This document shows, piece after piece, positions 36,953 to 44,094 of a stretch of DNA of 64,000 nucleotides. The DNA comes from an uncultured Nitrospirales bacterium (lineage in GTDB: Bacteria > Nitrospirota > Nitrospiria > Nitrospirales > UBA8639): contig OX638327.1 of the NCBI GenBank assembly GCA_951812745.1, positions 2,009,501 through 2,073,500 of the forward strand, given 5' to 3'. Position 1 is the stretch's first letter. Each line of letters starts with the position of its first letter. The translations under genes and the position numbers were made by a program. Below the pieces are notes generated by a model, which was not told the DNA's origin, did no database searches, and saw only the letters and a list, made by a program, of their open reading frames with translations.

Positions 36953-36981
36953 TATATACAAGTTTTTTAAGATAATGTAAA
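36953..36981 (-). promoter_or_regulatory. Promoter for the ATPase-peptidase operon
   Basis: Reading the minus strand: TTTACA (36981-36976), a 17-bp spacer, TATATA (36958-36953). Predicted start near 36946, a leader of about 46 nt. Strong match by eye in an AT-rich region, so chance matches are possible. Confidence 0.5.
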
Positions 36982-37030
36982 GTTTTGTAATTATACAAAA
37001 AGTAAATGTACATTATGGTAAACTTATTGC

Positions 37031-37059
37031 TTGACAAACTAATAAAAGTTCATTATGAT
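37031..37059 (+). promoter_or_regulatory. Consensus promoter for the transposase, apparently leaderless
   Basis: TTGACA (37031-37036), exactly 17 bp, TATGAT (37054-37059). Transcription would begin near 37066, one base before the transposase ATG at 37067, implying a leaderless mRNA. The earlier ATG at 37055 lies inside the -10 element and cannot be used from this promoter. Confidence 0.65.
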
Positions 37060-37066
37060 TATCGTC

Positions 37067-37951
37067 ATGAACACACTGACAAACACCAAACGCATTCAGA
37101 TTCTCTCCATGTTGGTCGAAGGCTCCAGCATGCGGACCATTTCACGCATTGTGGGCGTCAGCATCAATACAGTTACGAAACTCCTGGTGGAAGCAGGCCA
37201 AGCCTGCGAAGCCTTCCATGATGAACACGTTCAGGCTGTTCACGCTTCCAAAGTGCAATGCGATGAGATTTGGAGTTTCTACTATGCCAAGCAAAAGAAC
37301 GTCAGGCATGCCCAAGCCGCGCCAGAAGAAGCCGGTGACGTGTGGACCTGGACAGCCCTTGAGAGCGATTCCAAGTTGATGCTGTCGTGGATGGTGGGTG
37401 ATCGGGACGCGGGCTACGCCACGGAGTTCATGCGGGATTTGGAGTCACGGGTAGCAACCCGCGTTCAACTGACAACGGACGGCCACCGAGCCTACCTGGA
37501 AGCTGTAGAAGACGCCTTCGGGAATAACATTGATTACGCCCAGTTAGTGAAACTCTACGGGGAATCGTCAGAGCCGGGACCGGAACGGAAGTACAGCCCG
37601 TCCGTTTGTAACGGCACACGTAAGCAGAGGATTCAAGGCAATCCTGAAAAGAAATACGTCTCAACGTCTCACGTGGAACGCCACAACCTCACCATGAGAA
37701 TGAGCCTGCGACGGTTCACCAGGTTGACGAATGCCTTTTCCAAGAAGATCGACAATCATTGTCATGCGCTGGCCTTATACTTCGTCTTCTATAATTTCGT
37801 GAAGATTCACAAGACCCTGCGGGTGACTCCATCCATGCAAGCAGGATTGACGGATCGCGTGTGGGAATGGGAAGACGTGCTGGCAATGATTGATTCCAGG
37901 AAACTGGCACCGAAGAAGCGTGGACCGTACAAGAAAAGAAATTCAAACTGA
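37067..37951 (+). CDS. IS1-family-type DDE transposase
   Basis: 294 residues starting [19 protein letters not shown]. The N-terminal helix-turn-helix ([20 protein letters not shown]) binds DNA; the catalytic acidic residues sit in [19 protein letters not shown] and [11 protein letters not shown]. Single-frame transposases of this group are annotated as IS1 family; no programmed frameshift is needed here. The stop codon lies inside the right terminal repeat. It looks intact and is probably responsible for moving the whole 3.9-kb unit. Confidence 0.9.
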   Translation: MNTLTNTKRIQILSMLVEGSSMRTISRIVGVSINTVTKLLVEAGQACEAFHDEHVQAVHASKVQCDEIWSFYYAKQKNVRHAQAAPEEAGDVWTWTALESDSKLMLSWMVGDRDAGYATEFMRDLESRVATRVQLTTDGHRAYLEAVEDAFGNNIDYAQLVKLYGESSEPGPERKYSPSVCNGTRKQRIQGNPEKKYVSTSHVERHNLTMRMSLRRFTRLTNAFSKKIDNHCHALALYFVFYNFVKIHKTLRVTPSMQAGLTDRVWEWEDVLAMIDSRKLAPKKRGPYKKRNSN

Positions 37952-37961
37952 GACACTACCC
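37939..37961. repeat. Right terminal inverted repeat of the transposable unit
   Basis: 23-bp exact reverse complement of 34055-34077; contains the transposase stop codon. Confidence 0.9.
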
Positions 37962-37967
37962 ACAAGT
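37962..37967. repeat. Target-site duplication, right copy (ACAAGT)
   Basis: Direct repeat of 34049-34054 immediately outside the right terminal repeat; 46 bp before tRNA-Val. Confidence 0.75.
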
Positions 37968-38013
37968 GCGATTCATTGTCAGGAATCAACGGGCTATGCT
38001 AGACTCGTTGCGT

Positions 38014-38088
38014 GGGCGATTAGCTCAGTGGGAGAGCGCTTCCCTCACACGGAAGAGGCCACTGGTTCGATACCAGTATCGCCCACCA
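38014..38088 (+). tRNA. tRNA-Val (CAC anticodon), CCA encoded
   Basis: Cloverleaf: acceptor GGGCGAT/ATCGCCC, D arm with GCTCAGTGGGAGAGC, anticodon stem CTTCC/GGAAG with loop CTCACAC (anticodon CAC), T arm ACTGG-TTCGATA-CCAGT, discriminator A, CCA at 38086-38088. The insertion at 37967 left the gene body intact, though its promoter region may have been altered. Confidence 0.96.
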
Positions 38089-38183
38089 TGTCACCATTCT
38101 TCTTTGAACGACGCAGGTCGAGCTTGAGGTTTTTCCTCTCTCTTTCAGCAGTGAAACCACCAAGGTTCCGGAACCTTCCCCTC

Positions 38184-39338
38184 ATGGTAATCACAGCGGC
38201 CAAACATGTGGGGCAGTGGATTGTTGTTCTGTGGCTGGGCCTACTCACGGCATGTGGGACTCCATCAGCACCGCCTCGCGACCCCATGCTCCCCCCTTCG
38301 GCGAGCGACCTCGAACTGTTGGGAGCGGCTCATCTCTGCGACGCCGAGGGGACCATTGTCAAACGCTGGGAGGGCATCCGCTATCAACGGGTGCCCTGGG
38401 GTACGGGAGAACAACTCCAACGTTTGGCACAAAGTGGTCAGCCCGACCACGACCGGTTTTACTTTTTCAACGATGAACAGCGCCTGGTCGGCGCCGTGTT
38501 TCGCTACAACCAGGGTCTCTCCTTAAAGCCCTATCCCCTGCTGCGACAAACCTTATCCGAACTCATGCCGTCGTCCACGTTTTATATCGACCCCACCCAA
38601 CTCCTCTCCAAGGAAGGCGCGAAATCCGCCGTGCTGTATCGGACCGGGGATTACACCAGCACGACCCAATACCTGGTACTGGAGACTGACGGTGACCCGG
38701 CGTTGCTTGTGGCCTCCCTGGCGATCGATCCGTACGAGCAGCTTCTGTCGAGTTATCGTGAAACCTTTCTGCCGGGTCTCAACCGAAGCCGGTCCGCAAC
38801 GCCCGGAGGACCCTCACTAGAGGCGGACCAGAGGGACGATTTTCTGGGCCTTCAGCAATTCGCACGAGGGGAAGCCGCGTTATTCGGGTCGTGCGGAACC
38901 GCCCAGCCGGCGATCGCCATTGAAGCCTACCGGCAATCCATTCAGCACGGGCTCACGGACGAGGCTCGTTTAGCCGAAGCCCACAATCACATGAGCCTGG
39001 CGCTTCGGGATCAAGGCCATCTGGCCGACGCGCAACGCGAACTGGAGCAAGCTCTTTCGCTTCGCCCCAACTCTCCGGCGATCATCAGCAATCTCGGCCG
39101 GGTCCTGGCCGAACAACACCAGCCATCCCGCGCCATCGAACTCTTTAAACGGGCACTCGTCTTGCGCCCGAACTATGCCGAAGCGCGGTTCAATCTGGCC
39201 AAGAGTCTGGAGCGGATCGATACCCGACGGGCGATCGAAGAATACGAAACCTATCTCGCCTTGGCCGAGGGGATCCGCCGGGAAGCCAAGCGAATCAAGT
39301 TCGTGCTAGAACGTGTCAGACAGTTGAAGGATGAATAA
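38184..39338 (+). CDS. TPR-repeat lipoprotein
   Basis: About 384 residues with a lipoprotein signal (VGQWIVVLWLGLLTAC, lipobox LTAC). The N-terminal half is an unrecognised domain (about 30-230). The C-terminal half holds tandem tetratricopeptide repeats: EAHNHMSLALRDQGHLADAQ, NSPAIISNLGRVLAEQHQPSRAIE and NYAEARFNLAKSLERIDTRRAIEEYE. Likely anchored at a membrane as a scaffold. The open frame runs back through the tRNA-Val; that part is spurious, and the ATG at 38184 directly before the signal peptide is chosen. The RNase HI gene follows after 5 nt. Confidence 0.8.
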   Translation: MVITAAKHVGQWIVVLWLGLLTACGTPSAPPRDPMLPPSASDLELLGAAHLCDAEGTIVKRWEGIRYQRVPWGTGEQLQRLAQSGQPDHDRFYFFNDEQRLVGAVFRYNQGLSLKPYPLLRQTLSELMPSSTFYIDPTQLLSKEGAKSAVLYRTGDYTSTTQYLVLETDGDPALLVASLAIDPYEQLLSSYRETFLPGLNRSRSATPGGPSLEADQRDDFLGLQQFARGEAALFGSCGTAQPAIAIEAYRQSIQHGLTDEARLAEAHNHMSLALRDQGHLADAQRELEQALSLRPNSPAIISNLGRVLAEQHQPSRAIELFKRALVLRPNYAEARFNLAKSLERIDTRRAIEEYETYLALAEGIRREAKRIKFVLERVRQLKDE

Positions 39339-39343
39339 GCACC

Positions 39344-39994
39344 GTGAAATTCTACGTCGTGCGCAAGGGGCGCCAGCCCGGGATCTATACGAGCTGGCCT
39401 GAGTGTGAAGAACAGGTCAAGGGGTTTCCCGGAGCCGTCTATAAAGCCTTTCCCACGAAAGCCCAAGCCCTGGCGTACGTGGGAGAATGCCTGCCCGATT
39501 GTCTGACCGTCATTCCTTCATTCACTTTCGAGCCCCTGGCCGCCCCCCTGTCCACCGGCATACATGTCTGGGTCGATGGATCCTGTCTGCAGAACAGCCG
39601 TGGCCGCCTGCACTTCGGCTGGGCCTACATCATCCTCGATGGCGAACGGGAACTTCACCGGGCGAGTGGGCATGACGTCCCGACCGAGGCGCGTCGGCAT
39701 CGAAACGTAGCCGGAGAAATTCAGGCGGTCTTGCAGGCGCTGGCGTGGTGCCGGGCACACGGCATTGCCGAGGCCGCGATCCATTTCGACTATGAGGGAT
39801 TGGCCTGTTGGGTGGAAGGCACGTGGAAGACCAGGACGGCCTTTACCCGGGCGTACACGGAATGGGTCCGGGCCTTGGGGATGACCCTCACGTGGCACAA
39901 AGTCCTAGCTCACTCCGGCAACCCGTATAACGAGTTGGTGGATCGACTGGCGAGAGAAGCCGCCCGGTCCGTATCGGAAAAAGAGAAGACATAA
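39344..39994 (+). CDS. rnhA: Ribonuclease HI with N-terminal RNA:DNA hybrid-binding domain
   Basis: 216 residues. The N-terminal domain MKFYVVRKGRQPGIYTSWPE with VKGFPGAVYKAFPTKAQALAY is the viroplasmin/RNase H1 hybrid-binding domain found in eukaryotic and some bacterial enzymes. The RNase H domain carries the acidic residues in VWVDGSC, AGEIQAVLQAL, IHFDYEGLACW and ELVDRLARE. It removes RNA from RNA-DNA hybrids. GTG start, five bases after the lipoprotein gene. After the stop, GCTGCC and GGGCAGC could form a weak hairpin. Confidence 0.92.
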   Translation: MKFYVVRKGRQPGIYTSWPECEEQVKGFPGAVYKAFPTKAQALAYVGECLPDCLTVIPSFTFEPLAAPLSTGIHVWVDGSCLQNSRGRLHFGWAYIILDGERELHRASGHDVPTEARRHRNVAGEIQAVLQALAWCRAHGIAEAAIHFDYEGLACWVEGTWKTRTAFTRAYTEWVRALGMTLTWHKVLAHSGNPYNELVDRLAREAARSVSEKEKT

Positions 39995-40386
39995 AAAAGC
40001 TGCCTGCCTCTCCTGACGGCATCAGGCATGTCCCGGGCAGCCCCCTCAGCCATCCTATGATGCCACATCTATACCGTCTGTTACCTTAGTGGATCATTTT
40101 TAGATTATTTTGTAGTCGTCATTGCATCTTCTGTTGCCCCGATGCCTTTTGGGCACCTGGCACGAAACATCAGCGTGGTCATCCGGCGCAGCACACCAAA
40201 ATGGGCATTCCCAGCGAAGCGCTTGTCCTGAGCGAAGGAAGGAATCTGCTTCCTGTCTGCTCTGTATGCGTTCACTCATTCGCGGGGAATTGCCGCCCCA
40301 CTTTTTCCCCTCCTTGCCACCCTCCTCAATCTGACCATTCTGTGCAACACATCAGTGAAGATCTACGACGGGAAACGGTCGGAACG
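39995..40386. other. Intergenic region, no gene recognised
   Basis: About 390 bp. Plus-strand frames here are antisense or low-complexity; one crosses the toxin-antitoxin genes from the other strand and is rejected. A MITE-arm-like piece lies near 40224. Nothing else recognised. Confidence 0.45.
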
Positions 40387-40731
40387 TTATGCGCCGACAC
40401 GGAGTTTGTCCTGTCGCCGGGAACGAGGCTTTCGTATGACGATATTTACGTCGTACCCCATAGCCATCAGCAAGCACAGGAGATGCTCCACGGAATATTC
40501 TCGAAAGCCGCCCTGCAGGAGGCGCGACACGCCGGACTGGGACAGGCCGAGCTGTTTTGCGGCTTCACCCGGTTTGAGCTTGTATCGGCGGATGATCTCG
40601 TCAATGCGGGTGACGAGTTCCGCCTTGAGCATGTGACTCTTCGCATTAGGGCGGTCCAGGTCCGCAAACACGTTTCCACTGCCACGTTCGAACTTCATTG
40701 TGTCTATCTGTACGGAACGGTCTTTCGCCAT
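40387..40731 (-). CDS. XRE-family antitoxin (HTH_37 type) of a HigBA-like module
   Basis: 114 residues. VFADLDRPNAKSHMLKAELVTRI and the helix-turn-helix KPGEAAKQLGLSQSGVSRLLQGG, then YSVEHLLCLLMAMGYDVNIVI, match the HTH_37 antitoxin family. It should bind the toxin and repress the operon. It lies 30 nt downstream of the toxin gene, the order toxin-antitoxin being typical of higBA and relatives. The N-terminal ten residues could be shorter if a later start is used. Confidence 0.88.
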   Translation of the reverse strand: MAKDRSVQIDTMKFERGSGNVFADLDRPNAKSHMLKAELVTRIDEIIRRYKLKPGEAAKQLGLSQSGVSRLLQGGFREYSVEHLLCLLMAMGYDVNIVIRKPRSRRQDKLRVGA

Positions 40732-40761
40732 GGGTCTCGGATTGCCGGTGCGGTGCCGCCT

Positions 40762-41070
40762 TCAGCCTGCTTCGACGGGATCACGTTCCTGGGTCGGGGT
40801 CGCGCGCCCTCTCTGCCTTTTTTCTTGGAGAGCATACAGGACATAGACGGCGGCCTCGAACCCGAACGTATATACGGTTCGATAGGTGTCGCCCGCTCGA
40901 TGTAAGACGATTTCCAGGAGGTTCGCAGATCCCTTGAGCGGTTTGGTGTCGCGGTGTTTAACTCCGTTCTGCGCCTGATACAGGGCAAAGCCGATGGCGT
41001 CCTGCACGGTGGCCGGAAATTTCTTCAGGTCCGCTTTGCTCGAACCGATCCAGTCGACAGGTTTCAGCAT
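40762..41070 (-). CDS. RelE/HigB-type toxin (phage-derived Gp49-like family)
   Basis: 102 residues: KPVDWIGSSKADLKKFPATV, KPLKGSANLLEIVLHRAGDTYRTVYTFGFEAAVYVLYALQEK, then RGRATPTQERD. The family normally ends with a helix after the TPxxE motif; here the protein stops about ten residues early, so the C-terminus may be slightly truncated. Members are ribosome-dependent or independent endoribonucleases that inhibit translation. First gene of the pair. Confidence 0.87.
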   Translation of the reverse strand: MLKPVDWIGSSKADLKKFPATVQDAIGFALYQAQNGVKHRDTKPLKGSANLLEIVLHRAGDTYRTVYTFGFEAAVYVLYALQEKRQRGRATPTQERDPVEAG

Positions 41071-41476
41071 GTCCGCGACCTTCCGTTAGCATGCACCAGA
41101 TTCATATGCAGATCACTCAAACGCAACTCTGGCACATTGTGAGATTCATTCGTCTATGGTCATCGGGGGGAAACGTACCTAAAAGAGACCGTGAGAAACT
41201 GTTTATCGCAAATGACTCTGAACGCACCCCGCCTCGCAGGCGCGTTTGTGAAAGTTTGTGAAAAGAAGGACTTGCTATTATACTTAATAATGTGTGAATA
41301 TAACGCCAATTATCTTTGTCTCAACGTGACTATCGCGTGAATTTCAGACATTTTTGAAGACGTGGGCGACGATCAAGCGCGATCGCCGCGTGTCCCGGAA
41401 CCTATAGCTCCAGCAAATTCACACCCAGCGGGCGCGAACTGTGTTCGGCGCCGCGGGTGACGGAGACGACCGGATA
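41071..41476. other. AT-rich intergenic region before the hybrid kinase
   Basis: About 400 bp with no gene. It contains AT-rich stretches (for example around 41275-41300, with TTATACTTAATAAT) that could hold a promoter for the kinase, but no element with good spacing is clear. Its composition differs sharply from the GC-rich kinase gene. Confidence 0.45.
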
Positions 41477-43843
41477 ATGACACCCGCCGATTCCATGCCC
41501 GTGAATGAGGCGCCGAAGGAGCGCACCTCCAGCCTGACCGCAGCGATGCTGCGCATCAGCGCGAGCCTAGACCTCGAGACCGTGCTACGCGAGGTGGTCG
41601 AGAACGCCCGGGCGTTGACCGGCGCACGCTACGGCGGCATCGTCACCATCGACGAGACGGGGACGCCCCAGGATTTCGTTACCTCCGGTTTCACGGACGA
41701 GGAGCACCGGCGGCTGGCCGAGTGGCCCGAGGGGCAACGGCTGTTTGAGCATTTCCGCGACCTTCCTGGCATGCTGAAGCTCGCGGACGTCCGCGCTTAT
41801 GTGCACTCGTTAGGCTTCTTCCCGGACTGGCTGCCGGCCTCACGTGCCTTCCAGATTACGCCGATGCGTCATCACGGCGTGCACGTCGGCAACTTCTTTC
41901 TCATCGAGAAGGCGGGCGGGCAGGAATTCGCCAGCGAGGACGAGGAGGTCCTGTTGCTGTTCGCCGCGCAGGCCGCGGCCGCGATCGCCAACGCCCGCGC
42001 CTATCGCGCCGAGCAGCGCGCGCGCGCCGACCTGGAAGCCTTGGTCGAAACCTCGCCGGTCGGCGTCCTGGTCTTGGATGCGCGGACCGGTCGCCCGGTC
42101 TCGTTCAACCGCGAGGCGCGGCGCATCGCGGAGAACCTGCGCACGCCCGGCCATTCTCACGAGCAGCTGTTAGAGGTGGTGACGTGCCGTTTCGGCGACG
42201 GGCGCGAGATTGCGCTCGACCGCTTCCCGCTCGTCGGCGAACTGAGCAGTGCCGCGCCGGTGCGCGCCGAGGAGATCGTGCTGTCGACCCCAGACGGGAG
42301 AAGCGTCACGACGCTCGTCAACTCGACGCCGATCCATTCCGAGAACGGCAAGGTCGAATCGGTGGTGGTCACCATCCAGGACCTAGCGCCGATCGAGGAG
42401 CTGGACCGGATCCGCGCGGAGTTCATCGGCATGGTGAGTCACGAGCTTCGCACCCCGCTTGCCGCCATCAAGGGTTCGACCGCCGCGGTGCTCGGTGCCG
42501 CGCGGGGCTTCGATCCGGCCGAGACGCAGCAGTTCTTCCGCATCATCGACGAGCAGGCCGACCGCATGAGCGGGCTCATCAGCGACCTGCTCGATGCGGG
42601 GCGCCTCGACACCGGCACGCTCTCGGTCTCGCTCGAGCCCTCGGAGGTGGGGGTGTTGGTGGACCAGGCGCGGACCACGTTCCTTTCCGGCGGAGTGCCG
42701 CACCCCGTGCTCATCGACCTGCCGCCGGATCTGCCGCGGGTGATGGCCGACCAGAAGCGCATCGTGCAGGTGCTGACCAACCTCCTCTCCAACGCCGCCC
42801 AGAACTCTCCGGAGTCCACGCCGATTCGGGTCGCGGCGGCGCACGACGGCAGGTACGTCGCGCTCTCGGTCTCCGACAAGGGCCGGGGGGTGGCGCCGGA
42901 GAACCTCTCGCAGCTTTTCCGCAAATATGCCGGCGCGGGGGACAGGAAGCGCGGGGTAGGGGGCGGGCTGGGACTCGCCATCTGCAAGGGGTTGGTCGAG
43001 GCGCATGGCGGGCGCATCCAGGCCGAGAGCGCCGGGCTCGGCAAGGGCGCGCGCTTCACCTTCACGGTCCCGGTGGCGCCGGAGGCGGGCGGCGACGTAC
43101 GGAGCCAACCCGCGGCGCCCCACGAAGCCGGGGAACGCACGCGCATCCTCGTGGTAGACGACGACCCGCAGGTGCTGCGCTACGTGCGCGACACACTCGT
43201 CGATGCGGGCTATGCGCCGCTCGTCACCGGCGACCCTCGCGATCTGCCCCACCTACTCGAGATGGAGAAGCCCGCGCTGGTCCTGCTCGACCTAATCCTG
43301 CCCGATGCCGACGGCATCGAGCTGATGCAAACCGTGCCCAAGCTAAGCGACCTTCCGGTTATCTTCATCTCCGGCTACGGGCGCGACGAAACCATCGCCA
43401 AGGTGCTCGAGGCCGGGGCCGAGGACTACATCGTCAAACCCTTCTCGCCGACGGAGCTCACGGCGCGGATCCGCGCAGCGCTTCGCCGTTGCACCGAGCC
43501 CGACCCGTTCGTGCTGGGCGAGCTTACCATCGACTACGCCCGGCGCTGGGTGCGCGTCGCCGGGCACAACGTGGAGTTGACGGCTACCGAGTACGAGTTG
43601 CTGCGTGTGCTCTCACTGGGCGCGGGACGGGTGTTTCCCCACGATTCGCTGCTGCGCCAAGTCTGGGCGGGTCGGTCCTACGGCGAACCGAAGAAGCTCG
43701 TGCGGGCCTTTATCAAGAGACTCCGCCGGAAGTTGGGCGACGACGCAAACGCCCCTGTCTACATCTTCAACGAACGCGGTGTCGGCTACCGCATGGCCAC
43801 ACCGGCCACCCCGCAGGAGCCCTCCCGTTTTGGTCGAAGCTGA
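41477..43843 (+). CDS. Hybrid GAF-PAS histidine kinase with C-terminal receiver and winged-helix output domain
   Basis: 788 residues. Order: GAF (about 20-185), PAS-like (about 190-305), HisKA with VSHELRTPLAAIKG (His near 321), HATPase_c with NLLSNAAQNSP, SDKGRGVAPENL and GGGLGLAICKG, then receiver (about 555-675, DDDP and phospho-Asp in LVLLDLILPDADG), and an OmpR/PhoB-type winged helix (about 685-780, ELTATEYELLRVLS, GVGYRM). Kinase and DNA-binding response regulator are thus one chain; normally these are KdpDE- or PhoRB-like pairs. The gene is much more GC-rich than its neighbours. ATG at 41477 with GGAG upstream preferred to GTG 41441. Signal unknown; no TM present, so cytoplasmic. Confidence 0.9.
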   Translation: MTPADSMPVNEAPKERTSSLTAAMLRISASLDLETVLREVVENARALTGARYGGIVTIDETGTPQDFVTSGFTDEEHRRLAEWPEGQRLFEHFRDLPGMLKLADVRAYVHSLGFFPDWLPASRAFQITPMRHHGVHVGNFFLIEKAGGQEFASEDEEVLLLFAAQAAAAIANARAYRAEQRARADLEALVETSPVGVLVLDARTGRPVSFNREARRIAENLRTPGHSHEQLLEVVTCRFGDGREIALDRFPLVGELSSAAPVRAEEIVLSTPDGRSVTTLVNSTPIHSENGKVESVVVTIQDLAPIEELDRIRAEFIGMVSHELRTPLAAIKGSTAAVLGAARGFDPAETQQFFRIIDEQADRMSGLISDLLDAGRLDTGTLSVSLEPSEVGVLVDQARTTFLSGGVPHPVLIDLPPDLPRVMADQKRIVQVLTNLLSNAAQNSPESTPIRVAAAHDGRYVALSVSDKGRGVAPENLSQLFRKYAGAGDRKRGVGGGLGLAICKGLVEAHGGRIQAESAGLGKGARFTFTVPVAPEAGGDVRSQPAAPHEAGERTRILVVDDDPQVLRYVRDTLVDAGYAPLVTGDPRDLPHLLEMEKPALVLLDLILPDADGIELMQTVPKLSDLPVIFISGYGRDETIAKVLEAGAEDYIVKPFSPTELTARIRAALRRCTEPDPFVLGELTIDYARRWVRVAGHNVELTATEYELLRVLSLGAGRVFPHDSLLRQVWAGRSYGEPKKLVRAFIKRLRRKLGDDANAPVYIFNERGVGYRMATPATPQEPSRFGRS

Positions 43844-44094
43844 CGGGCAGCGGCGGATGGAGGGGGCGCGGCGTAAGGTTCAGTAGCGCGCGGAGCGCTT
43901 AGCCACTCACGGCGCTCGGGCCGGCAGCCATGAGCGCGCGCTTCATGCATCGTGCCGACCTGGTCGTGCTTTTCTTAAAACAAACAATGAGTGATGGCCA
44001 TCAACCGATCGCAGGCGGGTTGCCCCTCCTGACAAAGGAGGGAAACGGGGCGCAGAAGGAGAGTGAACAAGACAGGGATGATACCCGTTGTCTC

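Larger units (their letters stand above)
34055..37961. mobile_element. 3.9-kb IS1-type transposable unit carrying passenger genes
   Basis: Bounded by perfect 23-bp terminal inverted repeats (34055-34077 and 37939-37961, outer bases GGGTAGTGTCTC) and flanked by the direct repeat ACAAGT. The transposase lies at the right end, its stop codon inside the right repeat. No second left repeat exists next to the transposase, so the whole 3.9 kb moved as one. Passengers: a 4-TM protein, a small basic protein, an ORC-like ATPase and a ClpP-fold peptidase. The block is visibly AT-richer than its surroundings, supporting horizontal origin. Confidence 0.88.

Noticed and set aside
38045-38287. Minus-strand frame ending VGDTGIEPVASSV
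   Set aside because: Another classic false protein, here antisense to tRNA-Val.
40201-40905. 234-codon plus-strand frame over the toxin-antitoxin genes
   Set aside because: Antisense to two well-matched family proteins.
42184-43902. 572-codon plus-strand frame and long minus-strand frames over the hybrid kinase
   Set aside because: High GC leaves few stops in all frames; the kinase frame has all domain motifs, the others are Arg/Ala/Pro-rich shadows.
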